From: Thalassia testudinum
Taxonomy: Eukaryota; Streptophyta; Magnoliopsida; Alismatales; Hydrocharitaceae
Reading direction: 5' to 3'
DNA: 64,000 nucleotides
Assembly (NCBI GenBank): GCA_037157565.1
Contig: JAZHRO010000046.1
Location: 13,180,501-13,244,500 of the forward strand
Shown: positions 59,518 through 64,000 of the stretch, piece by piece
Numbering within the stretch: the stretch's first letter is position 1
How the letters are laid out: every line of letters begins with the position of its first letter
Program-made: the position numbers and the translations under genes
The notes under the pieces: model-generated
Seen by the model: the letters and a program-made list of their open reading frames with translations, nothing else
Databases searched by the model: none
Told to the model about the DNA's origin: nothing

Positions 59518-60952
59518 ATGGTGCCCAAACATGCTCAAGGCTCTTCTAGTCATCATGATGATACTTTCAAACGCTTTTTTATTACCGAGGTAGCTCGTGA
59601 TCGATTTTCTTTGTTTGCTAAGTTCTCTCCGCACGTCGGATGACCCATTGACTTCACCTATTTCGAGTCTATCTTCCCTAGGATCCGTGAAAAATTTGCA
59701 CACCATCAGATTTTGCATCTATTTGAGCGGAACTTTTATGCAGGTTCCAAGCACAGCTGCATTCCCAATGTTGATCCCATGGCTTGTCACCTATTTTATG
59801 TCAATCTCAAAGATATAGGTGAAGGCTTCAACATCGAGTTGACATCGAATGTCTACGGGATAGAGGTTCTGGTCAATGTGGACTCTTTGATGGAGATTCT
59901 TTGATGTCCTTCTATTGGACCTACTTTTCTTGAGTTACAACAGCAGACTCAGTCCGATACTATCAGGGAGACCCTGCTCACTCCCTCTCATTTTGACTTG
60001 GGCCATCCTGCCAAGTCACCCTTTTTCAAACGTTTGCCTCGCTTTCTGAATCGTGTTTTCTTGTGGAACTTTATGTCCAAGTCCACATCTTTTGAAAACT
60101 GCCCTGGTATAATGCTGATCACCCTCTATGCCTTTATGAAGAACAAATGGTTCAATTGGATCCATTTGATTCTTTATCTTATGAGTAAACCACCCAACAG
60201 CTCCTTCTAGTTTAGGACAATTTTATCCCATATCTTTCTTCATTTCAGTGTACCCATGGACATCAATCATAAATAGTTTATCACTCGTGTCTCCATTTTT
60301 GATAAATTCACTTATGCGAAGATGGAGAAAGCACAGGGAGCTCGCAATGAGGGTGCACCACAAGAGCAGCAGCAGCAGGAGTAGACCACAGTACCTTCTC
60401 CATTCCCACCTTATGAGCACTTCACTGCAACATGTCCACCTCCAGTGAGACCTTCACCCTCTTTCTATGATCAGGACTGAGCCTCTTGGACAGACAAATT
60501 TCAAGCAGGGACTTTGTCACTATTCAGGATGTGACCGGTGGTATTTCTTTGATGTTGCATAGGCAAAGAGAGACAAACATGGTTATGATGAGGCACGGGC
60601 ATTAGGTATCAGATTACCTGAATGCTCAAAGTTAGTTTTTAGACAGACTTGGAGGGTCTGTTCATAGCATTCAGTAGCAACTTCACCGACCTCCTCGACC
60701 TCATCATTCGACTACCATACCTTCTGCAGCACCTCCTCCTCCTACTTCATCAGCTTCACCAGCAGCACCACCAATTGACCAGTAGATTACTCCTTGCAGG
60801 ACATCCAGGCATCCGACACCATGATCGTTAACTCAGCGACACCTTTGCCTTGGTCAGCCTACATCTTCTGAGAGATCAGACTCATTGAATCTCGAGCTAG
60901 ATATCGATCTTCAGAGCACCATGGACACATTTATGGCAACGTTAGATGATTA
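59518..60952 (+). pseudogene. Element G env-like ORF
   Basis: The start at 59518 (MVPKHAQGSSSHHDDTFKRF) lies where Sireviruses carry an envelope-like ORF between RNase H and the 3' LTR. In frame, after a stop near 59640, the text includes FESIFPRIREKFAHHQIL, NLKDIGEGFNIELTSNVYG and FFKRLPRFLNRVFLWNFM. Another stop lies near 59901, more follow by 60210, and the Gln- and Pro/Ser-rich tail runs to about 60952. I see no clear signal peptide or membrane segment, so the env name reflects position only. Function unknown. Confidence 0.7.
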
Positions 60953-61125
60953 GTTGTTATATTTGCTTTCATTTTTTTTATGGCATGTATCAGTTTATTC
61001 AAGACTCGGTTCTATGTTATCCTTTCTAATCATTTTATTATGAAGATTGCATGAATATTATCTCCTTCAGTTATATTAATAGATCTCTCAATGCATGTTA
61101 TTATATTGATGCTTATATTACTTGT

Positions 61126-61256
61126 TTAAGGGGGAGTTAATTGCAAAATAACCAGCAGCACATTTACTTTTTGCTCAAACAAAAAGGGGGAGACATTATG
61201 CAAAGTTATTTTCAAATTCATAATTATAATTTTGTTGTCATCAAAAAGGGGGAGAA
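61126..61256 (+). promoter_or_regulatory. Multiple polypurine tracts of element G
   Basis: AAGGGGGAG near 61128, AAAAAGGGGGAGA near 61182 and AAAAAGGGGGAGA ending at 61256, directly before the 3' LTR. Repeated polypurine tracts at this place are a known Sirevirus hallmark. Confidence 0.8.
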
Positions 61257-61308
61257 TGTAAGCACCTCTGTTTTGATGCACCAAAATTATGTTTATTGCT
61301 AAGACTAA
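61257..61308 (+). repeat. 3' LTR of element G (first 52 bp)
   Basis: TGTAAGCACCTCTGTTTTGA matches the 5' LTR start. The rest lies beyond D3 and outside the window. Confidence 0.88.
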
Positions 61309-62291
61309 TGATCAGGCATGTTCCACGTGTTAGAAATCGGGGTTACAAGTAACCCGTCATCGTAGTTGTAAAACATGTCGATTAGATAAAATTTATACCA
61401 AAACTCCAAGGGAGTCCTGCGTCGAACACAGGGAGGTGACGTTTACTTTACGTGAAAATCGCGCTTCATTTTGTTTCTTTTTGGTATTTTAGGATTTTGA
61501 TATTTTTTTTGTGTTTTTGAAATAAAAGACAAGTAGAATGAATCACAAGATAGAAATGGAACAAATATGATATATATATCAATTCAATGTCAATTACAAT
61601 GAACTATAAAAGCATAAAAAGAGAGGGAGGTGAGAGGAAATCTCCCGAATCAGTTGTTCAGTGAGACAATGGTGCTTGGCGGAAGCTCGGACGAAGGAGG
61701 TGAGGAGTAGGACGACGGAGGTAAGATGCAGGAGGACGTCATGTTGAGGAAAGCTTCGACGTGGCTCCGGAATGGAGGTGAGAAAGTGGAGATGATTTGC
61801 TACCAGAATGGAGGTGGGAGGATAGCTCCAAGGTGCAGTCTGGGTCGTCCATCTTCTTCTTGTTGTAGGGGCTGCTATAGAGGTCAGATTGAGTCAATTT
61901 TCGTGTCGTTAGGCTACGATCGTCGACCCGAATTCATCCGTGTGGTTGGATTTATCATTTGAAGCTCTAAATTATGCCTCCTAGTCCCTTGGTCGTTGAT
62001 CTTCCTCGAACTGCATATGGTGCTACGAGACTCCAATCGAGGTGATTTCAGAGGCATTGGACTCCGATCGTCGTCTTCATCAGATCCGTACAGTCGGATC
62101 GTCAGTCTGAGGCTCCAAAATAAATATCCTTCTCTACTAACCACAAAAAGGATGCAATTAACCTAAATTATATACAATTACTCTAAATGCAGAATGACGC
62201 ATGTTATGCAATATTTATAACATTAAATGTAAATCTAAGCCTAGGAACATGCATGAATAGGCATTTTACCCTCAATAATGTGTTTACATAA
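61309..62291 (-). repeat. 3' LTR of D3 (internally deleted)
   Basis: Begins on the plus strand TGATCAGGCATG, parallel to D2's TGATCGCACGTG. It ends ACATAA where TG/CA would predict CA; this is a one-base change at the terminus. The segment after GGTGGGAGGATAGCTCCAAGG jumps to sequence that lies ~0.5 kb further on in D2. Confidence 0.8.
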
Positions 62292-62304
62292 TACCCTCAT
62301 GCCT
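62292..62304 (-). promoter_or_regulatory. Polypurine tract of D3
   Basis: Minus strand AGGCATGAGGGTA, next to the 3' LTR, followed on the plus strand by the reverse complement of the CTAGGGACTAGCAA context. Confidence 0.7.
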
Positions 62305-64000
62305 ATCTTTTGCTAGTCCCTAACAAAATTAAACTATATGCTATGTATAAAAGCAGAATTAGGATTAGATCACTTAAGTCTAAGTCGTTTATTAACAATA
62401 GAAAATTTCAACTAAGGTCCTAAACTACGAAAACTCAACAGTACCCGAGTGCCTACCAGAATGCAGACCGCCCAAGTCCTCGCCTTATTTGAAAAGGGAA
62501 GATACATTTTTTTTTATTATTTTTCTTCTTTTCTAATTTTTTTATACTTTTGGAGTTTGAGAGTTTCGAGATAACTTTTTACGGCTACCCAACCTGCCCA
62601 AGACTCAAAAAGGATGCTAAGTACTAAGCATCTTGTGAAAATAGTGAAAGACTCACTAGACGACCATCAAAATGGACTTCGGGTTTCTATGACCCTAGGA
62701 TACCTTGCCTAAAGGTTTATCTTTACGATCGGTAGCTTTCTCCCTACTTTCTTTTATATGGGGTCAACACAAGGGCGAACCCAATGTAAATCTCCCCAGT
62801 TTATTCTACTTCCTCACTTCTTCCCTAAGTGTTTTGGGAATTATTGTGCATTTTTGTTTGTGAGCTGGGTTCTGGACAATCGGCCGATGAGCTGTTACCA
62901 CCAACAACTTGCCAGCCATACTCGTGCGATGAAGTGTGGTTTTATTTGTTTTTTTATTTTCTCCCTTTTCTATTTTTTTTCTTTTTTTTCTTCTTTCTTT
63001 TCTTTCTTTTTTTTTTAAGTAGGTGGCTTTCCTGATCTAAGATTTACCTAAAGGTAGTACAATGAAAATAGTCTTGTGGCTGGACTCTGAACAACTGGCC
63101 GATGAGCTGTTACCACCTACAACTTGCCAGCCATACCACCCAAGTCTGTCCATTAGCTACCCAATTTCCGTAAAAACCGTTGAAAAGTGAGTCAGTCCAA
63201 AAAATGTGTGTAGATGCTTAGGCTTAAAGTCCTCCCAAATCAGAGGCGGGTTGATAAGTCACATACTTATCATCCCAAATTATTTACCAAATTAAAATAA
63301 ATTTTAATTGGTGAGGACTTGAGACTAAATCCACATTCGAGTGGACACCCGGGCTAATTAAGCCCGAAGACCTGAAGAGTCTAAGTGTTTAGGTCCTCTC
63401 GTATCATTTCCTAAAGTTAATAACTTCCAAATGCCTAAGTTCTCTTTTCCTAATTTCTTTCTTTTTTTTATCATTTTTCAAATTTTCAAATTTTTTTTTA
63501 ATTTTATAAGAAACTAAAAGAAATTCCACAAAGTTAACATAATGATTTCAGGAATTGATTATCCACCCCCCATGCCTAAATGATGTAATGTCCTCATTGT
63601 AAAAATAAAGACATGAAAAGGGTGGAGTAAACAAAATATCACCTGAACATCGTGAGGAATCCGGTCAGCTCCGCAGAGAACATGAAATATAAACACGTGC
63701 TAAATTTAATGCCTTCAGCTAGGCATAAAATACATAAAAGGAAGAAATTGAGAATTCACAAGTACAGGTCAGAATCAAAATAAAAATATTGATTCTAAAA
63801 CCCACCAGCAGAAGATGTCCACAGACATGGACCAGATTATGGTGTAGACCCATGCCCCAGGGTCTAGTGGTTCTCAGGTTCTGGATGAAAATCACCCAGA
63901 ACCGAAGGTTGTTAAGCTTGCGGGGTTGGGCCTGCAGTTTTGGGGTGTGCAACCCAAGACGAAAATGTCAGACAACAGGTAAAGATGGTTCAATAGGTGA
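62305..64000 (-). other. D3 internal 3' region, no intact gene
   Basis: Noncoding 3' region with the duplicated ~56-bp motif (62865-62919, 63078-63134), an intervening pyrimidine tract (62940-63020), the GAGGACA motif (63563-63600), and a decayed protein-like stretch (63719-63952) matching D1 2109-2310. Confidence 0.65.

Larger units (their letters stand above)
53470..61308 (+). mobile_element. Element G: Sirevirus-like Ty1/Copia retrotransposon
   Basis: 5' LTR 53470-54486, Met-tRNA primer site, gag, protease, integrase, RT, RNase H (Copia order), an env-like ORF, multiple polypurine tracts, and the first 52 bp of the 3' LTR (61257-61308), interrupted by D3. The 3' LTR start matches the 5' LTR (TGTAAGCACCTCTG). 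The env-like ORF plus repeated AAAAAGGGGGAGA tracts identify the Sirevirus group. The genes are inactivated by many mutations. Confidence 0.88.
61309..64000 (-). mobile_element. Element D3: inverted copy of family D, 3' part
   Basis: 3' LTR 61309-62291 (minus strand), polypurine tract 62292-62304, internal 3' region to the window end. The internal part matches D1 3704 down to about 2010, including the duplicated motif and the GAGGACA/polypurine motif (63563-63600). The LTR lacks the middle ~500 bp with the TATA box seen in D1 and D2. The probable left target copy is ACTAA (61304-61308). Confidence 0.85.

Noticed and set aside
1..64000. Fungal genome with RIP mutation
   Set aside because: The transition-type decay would fit, but Athila-like and Sirevirus-like elements with their primer sites are plant-specific.

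Overview
The window looks like repeat-dense, probably heterochromatic DNA from a flowering plant. Every recognisable coding sequence belongs to an LTR retrotransposon: Athila-like Ty3/Gypsy elements with tGGCGCC-type primer-binding sites, and one Sirevirus-like Ty1/Copia element with an initiator-Met primer-binding site. I found no convincing host gene. I cannot name the species from sequence alone. All element genes are broken by stops, frameshifts or lost catalytic residues.

Layout. (1) 1-20,241 is a four-deep nest. Element C (minus strand, Athila-like) has only the last ~240 bp of its 3' LTR visible here, at 20,004-20,241. Into that LTR went D1 (plus strand; internal part 1-3,704; 3' LTR 3,705-4,289 and 19,112-19,998). 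Into D1's LTR went an element of family B, now a solo LTR (4,290-4,992 and 17,477-19,106). Into that solo LTR went element A, a full-length Athila-like element (4,993-17,471, minus strand) with a perfect GTCTC target-site duplication. (2) 20,242-34,890 is the rest of element C: 3' noncoding region, pol, protease, gag, leader and 5' LTR. A solo LTR B1 (22,743-25,088, duplication CTCGA) splits its integrase. (3) 34,891-35,291 is AT-rich and unassigned. (4) 35,292-43,699 is element F (plus strand), a short-LTR element with gag but no pol. It is interrupted by solo LTR D2 (35,656-37,217, ATTAT) and solo LTR E1 (38,508-41,256, ATTCC). (5) 43,700-47,425 is poorly recognised sequence with D-related LTR and 3'-end fragments. 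(6) 47,431-52,957 holds two more solo LTRs of family E (E2 with GGGTC, E3 with GCCAC) in an older unassigned sequence. (7) 53,470-61,308 is a Sirevirus-like Copia element G (plus strand) with gag, protease, integrase, RT, RNase H, an env-like ORF and multiple polypurine tracts. Its 3' LTR is cut after 52 bp by D3. (8) 61,309-64,000 is D3 (minus strand), a second D element, inverted relative to D1 and running off the window.

The genes do not work together as a host pathway. Each element once carried the Gag/protease/RT/RNase H/integrase set needed to copy itself. F, and the visible parts of D, show no pol and probably depended on proteins from an Athila-like relative. Most stop codons that can be compared with the family consensus are explained by C-to-T or G-to-A changes, as expected for long-methylated, silenced DNA. 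The most interesting signals are the exactly resolvable nest, a repeated polypurine/GAGGACA architecture shared by otherwise different families, a cluster of perfect hairpins around the TATA box of the B/C LTRs, the pol-less F and D families, and a tRNA-like insert in one D LTR.
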